A stretch of 64,000 bases of DNA, from NCBI RefSeq assembly GCF_038967635.1, contig NZ_CP152413.1:8312001-8376000 (forward strand), in the 5' to 3' direction. Positions 16,624 to 24,415 of the stretch are shown one piece after another. The stretch comes from Bradyrhizobium sp. B124 (GTDB taxonomy: Bacteria > Pseudomonadota > Alphaproteobacteria > Rhizobiales > Xanthobacteraceae). Each line of letters begins with the position of its first letter. The stretch's first letter is position 1. The notes below the pieces were generated by a model that worked only from the letters and a program-made list of their open reading frames with translations, searched no databases and was not told the origin of the DNA. The position numbers and the translations under genes were made by a program.

Positions 16624-16651
16624 CGCTCCCGGCGCGAACGCGCCGGGAGCG
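16624..16651 (-). terminator. Strong 13-bp hairpin after the secreted alpha/beta hydrolase gene
   Basis: CGCTCCCGGCGCG and CGCGCCGGGAGCG are perfect complements separated by only AA, so effectively a four-base loop after fraying. It begins seven bases after the stop codon at 16658 in the direction of transcription. There is no U-run. It could terminate or attenuate before the next gene, or protect the 3' end. Confidence 0.5.
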
Positions 16652-16657
16652 GTACCG

Positions 16658-17428
16658 TCACTTCGCGAGTGCGGCCTTTTCAATCACCGCGGCGACTTCC
16701 TTGGCATGAACGACGAGCGAAGCGTGGCTGCCGGCGACTTCCGTCGTCTGCGCCTTCATCCTGGCTGCGAACGACTTCTGGGCCTCGGGCGCGAGGACTT
16801 TGTCCTTGGTGCTGATGACATAGAACGTCGGCTTGTCGTGCCAAGCCGCAATGTCGACGGGGGCTTCGAACGCAACGTGATTCAACGGTAGCTGCGAATT
16901 GGCAAGGTGCGCGGCGATTTCCGGAGGAAGGTCAGCCGCGACGGCCGACGGAAACACCTTGGGATCGATGTACAAATTGCCCGTCGCGTCGGGATGGATC
17001 GCGTTGCCGCCTTCGGTGGGCGGGCCGGCTTTTGCCAGCGACGCCAGGGATTCACCGACCTCCGGCGCGAAGGCGGAGACATAGACCAGCGCCGAAACCT
17101 TGGGATCGTTACCGGCTTGCGTGATCACCACGCCGCCCCATGAGTGGCCGACCAGAACGGTCCTGCCGTCCTGCTTCGCGAGCGCCTGCTTGGTGGCATC
17201 AACGTCGGCGGCGAGCGAAGTGAGCGGATTTTCGACGAGCGTGACGTTGTAGCCTTTCTTCGCGAGAATATCGGCAACCGGCTGCCAGCTCGTCTGGTCC
17301 ACGAAAGCGCCGTGCACGAGCACGACGTTGTGGGCTGCTCCCTTGGGCAGTTCGGCGGAATGGAGGGAGCCGACCAATGTCGTTCCGGCCAGGAGTGCGG
17401 TGGCGGCTGAGAGGAGGATATTTCGCAT
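16658..17428 (-). CDS. Secreted alpha/beta hydrolase
   Basis: 256 residues. A Sec signal peptide (MRNILLSAATALLAGTTLVG, cleavage near LHSAE) precedes a small alpha/beta hydrolase of the EstC/hydroxynitrile-lyase-like type: VVLVHGAFVDQTSW, nucleophile elbow VGHSWGG, acid in ISTKDKVLAP, base in AGSHASLV. The divergent AraC regulator gene begins 215 bases away, so this is probably the first gene of the set it controls. Substrate unknown; the protein should act in the periplasm or outside. Confidence 0.83.
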   Translation of the reverse strand: MRNILLSAATALLAGTTLVGSLHSAELPKGAAHNVVLVHGAFVDQTSWQPVADILAKKGYNVTLVENPLTSLAADVDATKQALAKQDGRTVLVGHSWGGVVITQAGNDPKVSALVYVSAFAPEVGESLASLAKAGPPTEGGNAIHPDATGNLYIDPKVFPSAVAADLPPEIAAHLANSQLPLNHVAFEAPVDIAAWHDKPTFYVISTKDKVLAPEAQKSFAARMKAQTTEVAGSHASLVVHAKEVAAVIEKAALAK

Positions 17429-17643
17429 TGATTGTTCCTGTTGGCATGTCGGACGAACACGGTCCGGGGAAATGGACAGGCGTTTCCAGCAGGGTCGCGG
17501 TTCTTCCATCTGCCGTTGGCGAAATGGTTGCCGCTCGTAACGTCGGCCCGCCGCGACATGACCTATTCCGCGGACCTTTCGGACGATAGAGATCAATCGT
17601 CCTGATGTTGTGTCCGATCGTCCACCGGTCTAATCTTGGCGGC

Positions 17644-18606
17644 ATGGACATCCTCGCCCAAGTGCTCGATCGCGTTCGTCTCGGCGGGACGCTGCTTTTT
17701 CACTTCGAGCTCGGCCATCCCTGGCATCTTGAGTTGCCGGCGCGTCCCTACGCTCTGTTTCACTATCTCAGCCAGGGCTCAGCGACTTTCGCGCTCGGAC
17801 ACGGACAGGAAATCCAGATGACCGAGGGTGATTTTATCGTCATCACACGCGGAGAGCCCCATGTGTTTTATTCGGATCGCCGGGCCAAGCCTTTGCGGAT
17901 CATGGATATCGATCGATCGTCGCCGCGTCTTGGCGTCGTTCGTCAAGGCGGCCGTGCAAAGCCGCGCTCGACCATGATCTGCGGCAATTTCACGGTGTCA
18001 CGGCCGGTGTTTGGCAGCGTGCTGGAGCTGCTTCCGCCCGTGCTCCTGCTGAAGCGGACGGCGGACGGTGGTTGGCTTGAAGCAATCCTGCGCCGCATGG
18101 TCAGCGAGTCCGCGCTCGAGCGTCCTGGCCAACGCGTTGCGCTTTCACGACTGACGGAAGTGCTCTTTGTCGAGGTGCTGCGAAGCTGGATCGCGTCTCT
18201 CAATCCCGGACAAGGCGGCTGGCTCGGAGCAATATCTGACCCGCATATCGGACCGGCGCTCAAACTGATACACGAAAACCCGGAACGCCCTTGGACCCTG
18301 AGCGACCTTGGGCAGCGCGTAGGGCTCGGCCGCTCGGTATTTTCGGCGCGCTTTACCAAGCTCGTCGGCCAGTCCATGCACCGTTATGTGATCGAACGCC
18401 GGATGGCAGAAGCGGCGTTCCTGCTCGAAACCAGCGACGAGCCGATCGCACGAATTGCAAGCCGGGTCGGTTACGAGACCGCGGCGGCATTTTCGAAGTT
18501 GTTCCTCCGGCATCACGGCCTGTCGCCTGGCCGGTACCGGGCAACTCGACGATCTGATGGCGGAGGAAGGCAAGGGGACGTTCAGGAAGCAGAAGTTGCC
18601 GAATGA
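17644..18606 (+). CDS. AraC-family regulator with cupin sensor domain
   Basis: 320 residues. The N-terminal cupin_6-type sensor begins MDILAQVLDRVRLGG, the usual opening of this subfamily, which is why I chose the ATG at 17644 over the one at 17605. The C-terminal double helix-turn-helix is clear: WTLSDLGQRVGLGRSVFSAR and IARIASRVGYETAAAFSKLF. It is divergent from the secreted hydrolase gene, and members of this group commonly control an adjacent hydrolase or oxidoreductase. Confidence 0.88.
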   Translation: MDILAQVLDRVRLGGTLLFHFELGHPWHLELPARPYALFHYLSQGSATFALGHGQEIQMTEGDFIVITRGEPHVFYSDRRAKPLRIMDIDRSSPRLGVVRQGGRAKPRSTMICGNFTVSRPVFGSVLELLPPVLLLKRTADGGWLEAILRRMVSESALERPGQRVALSRLTEVLFVEVLRSWIASLNPGQGGWLGAISDPHIGPALKLIHENPERPWTLSDLGQRVGLGRSVFSARFTKLVGQSMHRYVIERRMAEAAFLLETSDEPIARIASRVGYETAAAFSKLFLRHHGLSPGRYRATRRSDGGGRQGDVQEAEVAE

Positions 18607-18710
18607 CCTTGGCCCAGATGTCCGCTCATGACCCAGGCTGTGAGCGTTTTCACAAAGCCTGGATCCATAGATGACGCTCTGGATGACCCCTGAGAACGTC
18701 GGCTCTCGCT

Positions 18711-19535
18711 CTAGCCACCCTTCACCGCGCCCGCCGTCAGCCCCGCCACGATCTGCCGTTGCGCCAGCACGGTGAGCAGCAGCACCGGCGCCGTCACGAT
18801 CAGCGCGGCGGCGGCGAGCGGGCCCCAGCTCAGCTGGTCGAACGAGATCATGTTGTAGACCGCGACCGGCAGCGTGCGTGTCTCGCGCCCGGCCAGCACG
18901 ATGCCGAACACGAAATTATTCCAGGAGAAGATCACCGCGAGGATGAAGGCGACCGCGAGCCCGGGCCTGGCGATCGGCAGCGCGACATGGCGGAACACCT
19001 GCCAGCGCGTGGCACCGTCGATCAGCGCGGCTTCCTCCAGCTCCAGCGGTGTGGTCTCGAAATAGCCGATCATGATCCAGATCACGATCGGCACCGTGAC
19101 CACGAGATGGATGATGATCTGCGGCACCAGTGTTCCGAGCAGGCCGAGCCATTGGAACAGCAGGAACAGCGGGATCAGGTACGACAGACCGGGCGTGATG
19201 CGCGCGATCAGGATCACGATCGCCGATTTATGCGCGGCCATCCGCGCGATGCCGTAGCCCGCGGGCACGCCGACCAGCATCGCGAGCCCGGTGGCGCAGC
19301 CGGTGACGATGAGGCTGTTGCTGAAATAGGTCAGGAAGCGGTTGGAGGCGAACACGTCGGCGTAGTTCTTCCAGGCGAAATGCTCCGGGATGAACACCGG
19401 CGGATAGGAGGCGTTGTCGATCTCGAATTTCAGCGACAGCGAGGCCATCCAGAGGAAGAACAGGATCGCCGGCGAGACGATGACGAACACCGACAGCCAC
19501 AGCCCGATCCGGCCCAGAATCTGACGCGGGTTCAT
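18711..19535 (-). CDS. Sugar-type ABC importer, permease 2 (MalG/UgpE-like)
   Basis: 274 residues with six membrane spans and the EAA loop EEAALIDGATRWQVFRHVALP. Start ATG 19535 overlaps the stop of the upstream permease gene by 4 bases. It is the last gene of a three-gene operon with no ATPase gene; the ATPase must be encoded elsewhere. Confidence 0.9.
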   Translation of the reverse strand: MNPRQILGRIGLWLSVFVIVSPAILFFLWMASLSLKFEIDNASYPPVFIPEHFAWKNYADVFASNRFLTYFSNSLIVTGCATGLAMLVGVPAGYGIARMAAHKSAIVILIARITPGLSYLIPLFLLFQWLGLLGTLVPQIIIHLVVTVPIVIWIMIGYFETTPLELEEAALIDGATRWQVFRHVALPIARPGLAVAFILAVIFSWNNFVFGIVLAGRETRTLPVAVYNMISFDQLSWGPLAAAALIVTAPVLLLTVLAQRQIVAGLTAGAVKGG

Positions 19536-20548
19536 GCGCCGTCCCCGAGCTCTGAGGTCCACAGCAGGCGCTTGCGCAGGTAAAGCAGCAGCGCCGCCAG
19601 CGCCACGATCAAGAGGAAGAACACCACCGCGATCGCCGAGCCGTAGCCGAGGTCGTAATAGACGAAGGCGACGCTGTAGAGATAGACGTTGATGGTTTCC
19701 GACGCCGAGCCCGGTCCTCCCTGGGTGATCGCGAAGATGATGTCGAAGCTTTTCACCGCGTCGATCATGCGGATCATGCCGGCGATGAACAGGAACGGCA
19801 TGATCAAAGGCAGCGTGATGAAGCGGAACACCTGCCAGAAATTGGCGCCGTCGATCTGCGCGCTCTCATAGGGTTCGGTCGGGATCGCGGCGAGGCCGCC
19901 GAGCACGATCAGCATCACCAGCGGCGTCCATTGCCAGGTCTCGACCAGCACCAGCGAGGGGATCACCGTCGTCGGGTTGAACACCCAGAGCTGTGGCGGC
20001 AGGCCGACCAGCGAGAGCAGATAGTTCAAGACGCCAAGCTGCGGGTGGAACATCATGGTCCACACCAGCGCGATCGCCACGGGCGTTGCCATCATCGGCA
20101 TGATGAAGATGCCGCGCAGGAAGCCGCGCGCGGCGAATTTCTGGTGAAACACCACCGCCGCCAGCGTACCGAACACCAGCGGCAGCACCACCGACAGCGC
20201 GGTGTAGGACAGCGTGTGCCCGACCGCCTCGACGAAGCGCGGATCGGTCGGCAGCCGAAGATAGTTGGCGAGCCCGACGAAGACGGTCGGCGAACCGACC
20301 TTCCACTCCTGCATGCTCATCCAGATCGTGAACACCCACGGAAAGACGATCACCGCCAGCACCACGACGAGTGCCGGGATCACGAACGGCCAGTAGGACG
20401 GCGGACGCCATTCACGCGCCGGCGCAACGTCCCCAGAGCCTCCGGCTCTGGAGTCTTGTTTTGACGCGTTTTCTCCACGCGAACCGGTACCCACTTCGCT
20501 CGAAAACGCTTTGTCCGCCGCCGGCGAAGCCTGTGTCACCACGCTCAC
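19532..20548 (-). CDS. Sugar-type ABC importer, permease 1 (MalF/UgpA-like), with repeat-derived N-terminus
   Basis: 338 residues with six spans and the EAA loop ESAQIDGANFWQVFRFITLP. GTG 20548 overlaps the binding-protein stop by 4 bases. Residues about 12-40, before the first membrane span, are Ser/Gly/Asp/Arg-rich and are encoded by an intergenic repeat element (20433-20513) read in frame. The insertion lies in the cytoplasmic leader, where it could be tolerated. The first span starts around WPFVIPALVVVLAVIVFPW. Confidence 0.88.
   Translation of the reverse strand: MSVVTQASPAADKAFSSEVGTGSRGENASKQDSRAGGSGDVAPAREWRPPSYWPFVIPALVVVLAVIVFPWVFTIWMSMQEWKVGSPTVFVGLANYLRLPTDPRFVEAVGHTLSYTALSVVLPLVFGTLAAVVFHQKFAARGFLRGIFIMPMMATPVAIALVWTMMFHPQLGVLNYLLSLVGLPPQLWVFNPTTVIPSLVLVETWQWTPLVMLIVLGGLAAIPTEPYESAQIDGANFWQVFRFITLPLIMPFLFIAGMIRMIDAVKSFDIIFAITQGGPGSASETINVYLYSVAFVYYDLGYGSAIAVVFFLLIVALAALLLYLRKRLLWTSELGDGA
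20433..20513 (-). repeat. Family B repeat inside the permease coding sequence
   Basis: Read on the minus strand it contains AGCGTTTTCGAGCGAAGTGG, ACCGGTTCGCGTG and AGAAAACGCG, followed by a CCAGAGCC/GGCTCTGG palindrome. This matches the intergenic copy at 30521-30616 nearly base for base over its first 45 positions, and the truncated copy at 27860-27925. Here it keeps the reading frame and has no stop codon. Confidence 0.88.
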
Positions 20549-21867
20549 GCTTTTTCACTACGCTCCAGGATGGGGCGGAATTGCTCGTGTGCCTTCTTCA
20601 GCTCGGTGGCGGGATCGGCGCCCGAGAGCGTCGCAGTCAGCGCCGCACCGACGATGTCGCGGAATTCGGCGACCGGGATGATGACCGGCAGGCCGAGCTT
20701 CGAGATCTTGGCAGAGTCGACCACCGACTGCAGCCATTCCTTGGTCTTCACGTCCTTGGCGACCTCGGGGTCGTCGACGATGGAGTTGCGGAACGGCACG
20801 CCGCCGCCGGCCTGCAGCAGGCGGGCGCCTTGTCCTCGCGAGACCACCCATTGGCAGAGCAGGTAGGCGGCTTCCTTGTTCTTGCTCGCCGCGGGAATGC
20901 CGATGCCGTCGCCATAGGTCGAGGAGAATTTGCCCTTGGGTCCGGCGGGCACCAGCGTGTAGCCGACCTTGCCGACGACGCGCGAGGCGGCGGGGTCCTC
21001 CAGCGGCGGCGCCCAGCCGTCGGCGTCGATCCACATCGCCGCGCGGCCTTGCGTGAAGGAGGCCATCGATTCCATCCAGTTGAAGCCGGCGACGCCGGGA
21101 GGCGCGCATTTCGTCAGCAGCCGCTGGTAGAGCTTGGTGGCTTCGACGGCCTCGGGGCCGTCGGTCAGGATGTTGCCCTTGGCATCGAGGAATTCGCCGC
21201 CATAGTTCAGATAGAAGTTGGTCCACATCGCCATGTTGGCGTTGCGCAGGCCACGGCCGACGAAGCCGTAGATGCCTTCCTTGGGATCGGTCAGCTTCTC
21301 GGCGGCGACCGCCATTTCCTCCAGCGTCTTCGGGACCTCGACACCCTTCTTCTGGAACAGCTCCTTGTTGTAGTAGAGGATGAAATAGTCGACCGACCAC
21401 GGCAGCGACAGCATCTGGCCCTTGTCGTTGCGCGCATATTGCAGGCCGGCGGCCGAGAAATCGCTCTCGACGAGGTCGGGCGGCGTCAGGCTCGGGTCCT
21501 TGAGGAAGCCCGACATGTCGGCCAGCCAGCCGGCCTTCTCGAATTGCCGCTTCTGCACGTGATAGCTGAGATGCACGACGTCGAAGCTCGGCTTGCCCGA
21601 GGACAGCTCGATCACGCATTTCTGGCGCTGCTGCTGCTCGGGAATCTGCTCCGATTCGACCTTGATGCCGGAGAGCTCGGTGAATTCCTTGATGTATTTT
21701 TGCAGGTTGTCGCCGCGCGGCCCCTTGGCGAGGATCACCTCGAGCGTGGTGCCGGAATATTTCTTCCAGTTGACCTCGGCGCGGGCCGGAAATCCGGTCA
21801 ATCCAACCGCGCCGGCGGCTGCGGTGCCGGCCAGCATCTGCCGGCGCGAGATCAGGTGATGCGACAT
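20545..21867 (-). CDS. Sugar-type ABC importer, extracytoplasmic binding protein
   Basis: 440 residues of solute-binding family 1 (MalE/UgpB-like). The leader SRRQMLAGTAAAGAVGLTGFPARA is twin-arginine-like. Motifs such as GIKVESEQIPEQQQRQK, FDVVHLSYHVQKR, LPWSVDYFILYYNKELF and GRAAMWIDADGW are typical of this family. First gene of the three-gene operon. Ligand unknown (sugar, polyol or glycerol-phosphate-like). Confidence 0.9.
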   Translation of the reverse strand: MSHHLISRRQMLAGTAAAGAVGLTGFPARAEVNWKKYSGTTLEVILAKGPRGDNLQKYIKEFTELSGIKVESEQIPEQQQRQKCVIELSSGKPSFDVVHLSYHVQKRQFEKAGWLADMSGFLKDPSLTPPDLVESDFSAAGLQYARNDKGQMLSLPWSVDYFILYYNKELFQKKGVEVPKTLEEMAVAAEKLTDPKEGIYGFVGRGLRNANMAMWTNFYLNYGGEFLDAKGNILTDGPEAVEATKLYQRLLTKCAPPGVAGFNWMESMASFTQGRAAMWIDADGWAPPLEDPAASRVVGKVGYTLVPAGPKGKFSSTYGDGIGIPAASKNKEAAYLLCQWVVSRGQGARLLQAGGGVPFRNSIVDDPEVAKDVKTKEWLQSVVDSAKISKLGLPVIIPVAEFRDIVGAALTATLSGADPATELKKAHEQFRPILERSEKA

Positions 21868-21907
21868 GTTTCTCTCCCTGGACGGTTCTTGTTTGGGAGA
21901 GATAGTA

Positions 21908-21956
21908 GAGCATGATCCGGAAAAGTGGAAACCGGTTTTCCGAACAGATCATGCTC
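21908..21956. repeat. Family C repeat (GAGCATGATCCGGAAAAGTG type), copy 1
   Basis: A 49-base imperfect palindrome: GAGCATGATC at the left pairs with GATCATGCTC at the right, with CCGGAAAAG and CGGTTTTCCG arms inside. A second copy is at 56752-56800. This motif is familiar from many Bradyrhizobium/Rhodopseudomonas intergenic regions. Confidence 0.88.
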
Positions 21957-21971
21957 AAGAAATTGAGCGAG

Positions 21972-22004
21972 AACATTGATGCGATTTGCAATCGCATCAA
22001 TGTT
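21972..22004. repeat. 13-bp AT-rich perfect hairpin next to the family C repeat
   Basis: ACATTGATGCGAT and ATCGCATCAATGT are exact complements around TTGCA. It lies 80 bases downstream of the VOC-protein gene's stop and about 100 bases upstream of the sugar importer operon. It may be the second part of a composite family C element, or a terminator for the VOC gene. Confidence 0.65.
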
Positions 22005-22083
22005 TGAGCGTCTCAACTTTCCGTGCCTAGCCCCCACTTGCGCGGCGCCGCTGCATAACGCTGCGCCGCGCATGGTATGGCAA

Positions 22084-22938
22084 TTATGCCTTGACGAAGG
22101 CGAGCAGGGTGCCGTTCGCAGCGGCCGGCGGCACGGTGATGCCGCTGCCGCTCTTGACGCCGGTCGCGCCCAGCGCCTTCTCGGTTGTGGCGAGGTCGGC
22201 CGCGATCACGAGACCGGCGCCGCCGCGATCGGACAGGCCATCCAGCGATACGCCGGGATAACGCTTGCCGAGCTGATCCCTGGTCAGGAACACGAAGTCG
22301 GCGCGATCCCCGCCGGACGGCACCGCAACCGCACCGTCGGGATCGTGCCTCGCGGCGACATCGATCATCCTGGAGAGATGCGCGGCATCGGCTGCCGGAT
22401 CCGGCGAGACGATCAGCGCCTGCTTGAGGCGTTTTGCCCCATTGGCGTGCGTCATCAATTCGGGGATCCACACCGTCTCGCGGGTCTTGTGCTGACAGGC
22501 GAAGATGCGGACGCCGCCGGGCGCCTCGGCGGTCGGCCACTGGAAGGTGCGGAATTTCGCGGCCGAGACTGTGCCGTTCGGCAGCGTCACCGGGCGTTCG
22601 AAATCGGTCGGCCCGATCGGCGTATAGCCGCGCGCGCGGATCTCTTCGGCACCGGCGGCCGAATCCACCGCGGTGAATGCGATGCGTTCGATGCCTTCGC
22701 CGCGCTTCTCGAGGAAGGCGCGCGCCGGCGCATTGTGTTCCGTCGGCGTCAGCACGCCGAGCAATTCCATGTAGTCGGGGTCGAACATGATGGTGTAGTT
22801 GCCCGATCCCATATGCGCGCTATGGGTGCCGCGCGGCGACACGGTGAAGCCGAGCCGCTTGTAATTCTCGGCGGCCTTGTCGAGGTCCTTCACCATGACC
22901 ACGGCGTGATCGATTCCGATGACGTTCTTGAGTGCCAC
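22084..22938 (-). CDS. VOC / glyoxalase-like domain protein
   Basis: 284 residues. The N-terminal half has the glyoxalase-like fold signature IDHAVVMVKDLDKAAENYKRLGF and YMELLGV, as in the Glyoxalase_3 family; the second half repeats weakly. The enzymatic role is unknown. I chose GTG at 22938, which gives the family start (MALKNVIGIDHAVV); the open frame runs further upstream over the divergent gene and is not credible there. It is divergent from the FAD oxidoreductase, sharing a 73-base promoter region. Confidence 0.78.
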   Translation of the reverse strand: MALKNVIGIDHAVVMVKDLDKAAENYKRLGFTVSPRGTHSAHMGSGNYTIMFDPDYMELLGVLTPTEHNAPARAFLEKRGEGIERIAFTAVDSAAGAEEIRARGYTPIGPTDFERPVTLPNGTVSAAKFRTFQWPTAEAPGGVRIFACQHKTRETVWIPELMTHANGAKRLKQALIVSPDPAADAAHLSRMIDVAARHDPDGAVAVPSGGDRADFVFLTRDQLGKRYPGVSLDGLSDRGGAGLVIAADLATTEKALGATGVKSGSGITVPPAAANGTLLAFVKA

Positions 22939-23011
22939 TTGTTGTCTTCCCGGCTGGAATGAGAGAGTAAAGCTAACCAGAATGATCTGGCGCCCGCAAG
23001 AAAGGATCATG

Positions 23012-24415
23012 ATGAGCAGCAATGCCGTGCGCTGGCCCGATTCGCTCTGGGCCGCAGTGACGCCACCCGGCCCCGATTGCCCCGAATTGACGGGTGCGCA
23101 GCAGGCCGACGTCGTCATCATCGGCGGCGGCTTCACCGGCCTGTCGACCGCGCTGCATCTGCGCGAGGCCAATGTCGACGTCGCGATCGTCGAGGCCGCC
23201 GAGCCGGGCTGGGGCGCCTCGGGCCGCAACAATGGCCAGGTGATCCCGACGCTGTCGCGCCCCGATCCCGAGGACATCATCAAGAGGCACGGCGCGGCCG
23301 GCGAGCGCTTCGTCGCGATGCTGCGCGACAGCGCGGCAATGCTGTTCGACGTCGTCAAGCGCTACAATATCGAGGCCGAGCAGGAGCAGGCCGGCTGGGT
23401 GCAGCCGGTGCATTCGCCGGGCCGGATCAAGATCGCTGAACGGCGGGTGCAGCAATGGTCGAAATTCGGCGCGCCGGTCGAATTGCTGTCGCGCGACCAG
23501 ACCAGGGACATGCTCGGCTCGGATGCGTGGTATGGCGGCTTCTGGAATAGGACCGGCGGTCACGTCAATCCGCTGGCGCTGGCGCGGGGCCTGGCGCGGA
23601 CCGTGCTCGGCCTCGGTGCGCGGATCTATGCCCGTTCCCCCGCGCTGAGCTTCGAGCGCCGCGGCGATCGCTGGGTGGTGAAGACCGAGAAGGGCGAAAT
23701 CTCCGGCCGTGCGCTGGTCGTCGCGACCAATGCCTATAGCGGCGAGTTCGCGAAATCGCTGGTGCCTGAGATCGCGACCGAGGTGATGCCCGTGCTGTCG
23801 TGGCAGATGGCGACGCAGCCGCTGTCGGACAATGTCCGCAAGACTATCATCCCCGGCCGGCAGGCGATGTCGGACACCCATGGCGAGCTGTATTTCGCGC
23901 GCTATGACGCCCGCAATCGCCTCGTCACCGGCGGCGCCGTGCTCGGCCCGGGCGACAAGACCGCGCGGCTGAAGGCGCGGGTGACCGAGCGGTTGCAGCT
24001 GATATGGCCGCAGATCGGCGACGTCTCCTTCGACTATGTTTGGAACGGTTATGTCGGGATGACAGCGGATTTCCTGCCGCGCATGCATCGCCTCGGACCG
24101 AACGCCTATGGCTGGACCGGCTGCAACGGCCGCGCCGTCGCGCTGACGATCCCGCTCGGCCGCGAATTGGCAAAGGCGGTCCAGGGCGTGCCGGAAAGCG
24201 AGCTGGCGCTGCCGTTCACCGAGCCGGTGCAGTACATGGCGCACGGATTGCTGCGCAAGCTCGCGCCCTGGATGCTGGTGCTCTACCGCCGCCGTGATGC
24301 GCAGGAGCTGGTCAAGGGCGATCGCTTCGAGCTGCTGCGCTGGGCGGAGTACTTCCTCGCCTCGCGCCGCTCACGGCGAGCGCAGACCAACGACGCACCA
24401 CGCGCGATGGCTTGA
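23012..24415 (+). CDS. FAD-dependent amine/amino-acid oxidoreductase (DadA/PuuB-like)
   Basis: 467 residues of the DAO family. The dinucleotide fold is VVIIGGGFTGLSTALHLREANVDVAIVEA, followed by PGWGASGRNNGQV, which is typical of gamma-glutamylputrescine oxidase and related amine oxidases. The C-terminal FAD-contacting block is YGWTGCNGRAVALTIPLG. ATG 23012 is preferred over 23009 for its spacing from AAAGGA. It converges on the dipeptide-type importer genes with abutting stop codons (TGATCA at 24413-24418). It probably oxidises an amine or N-methyl amino acid that the importer brings in. Confidence 0.85.
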   Translation: MSSNAVRWPDSLWAAVTPPGPDCPELTGAQQADVVIIGGGFTGLSTALHLREANVDVAIVEAAEPGWGASGRNNGQVIPTLSRPDPEDIIKRHGAAGERFVAMLRDSAAMLFDVVKRYNIEAEQEQAGWVQPVHSPGRIKIAERRVQQWSKFGAPVELLSRDQTRDMLGSDAWYGGFWNRTGGHVNPLALARGLARTVLGLGARIYARSPALSFERRGDRWVVKTEKGEISGRALVVATNAYSGEFAKSLVPEIATEVMPVLSWQMATQPLSDNVRKTIIPGRQAMSDTHGELYFARYDARNRLVTGGAVLGPGDKTARLKARVTERLQLIWPQIGDVSFDYVWNGYVGMTADFLPRMHRLGPNAYGWTGCNGRAVALTIPLGRELAKAVQGVPESELALPFTEPVQYMAHGLLRKLAPWMLVLYRRRDAQELVKGDRFELLRWAEYFLASRRSRRAQTNDAPRAMA

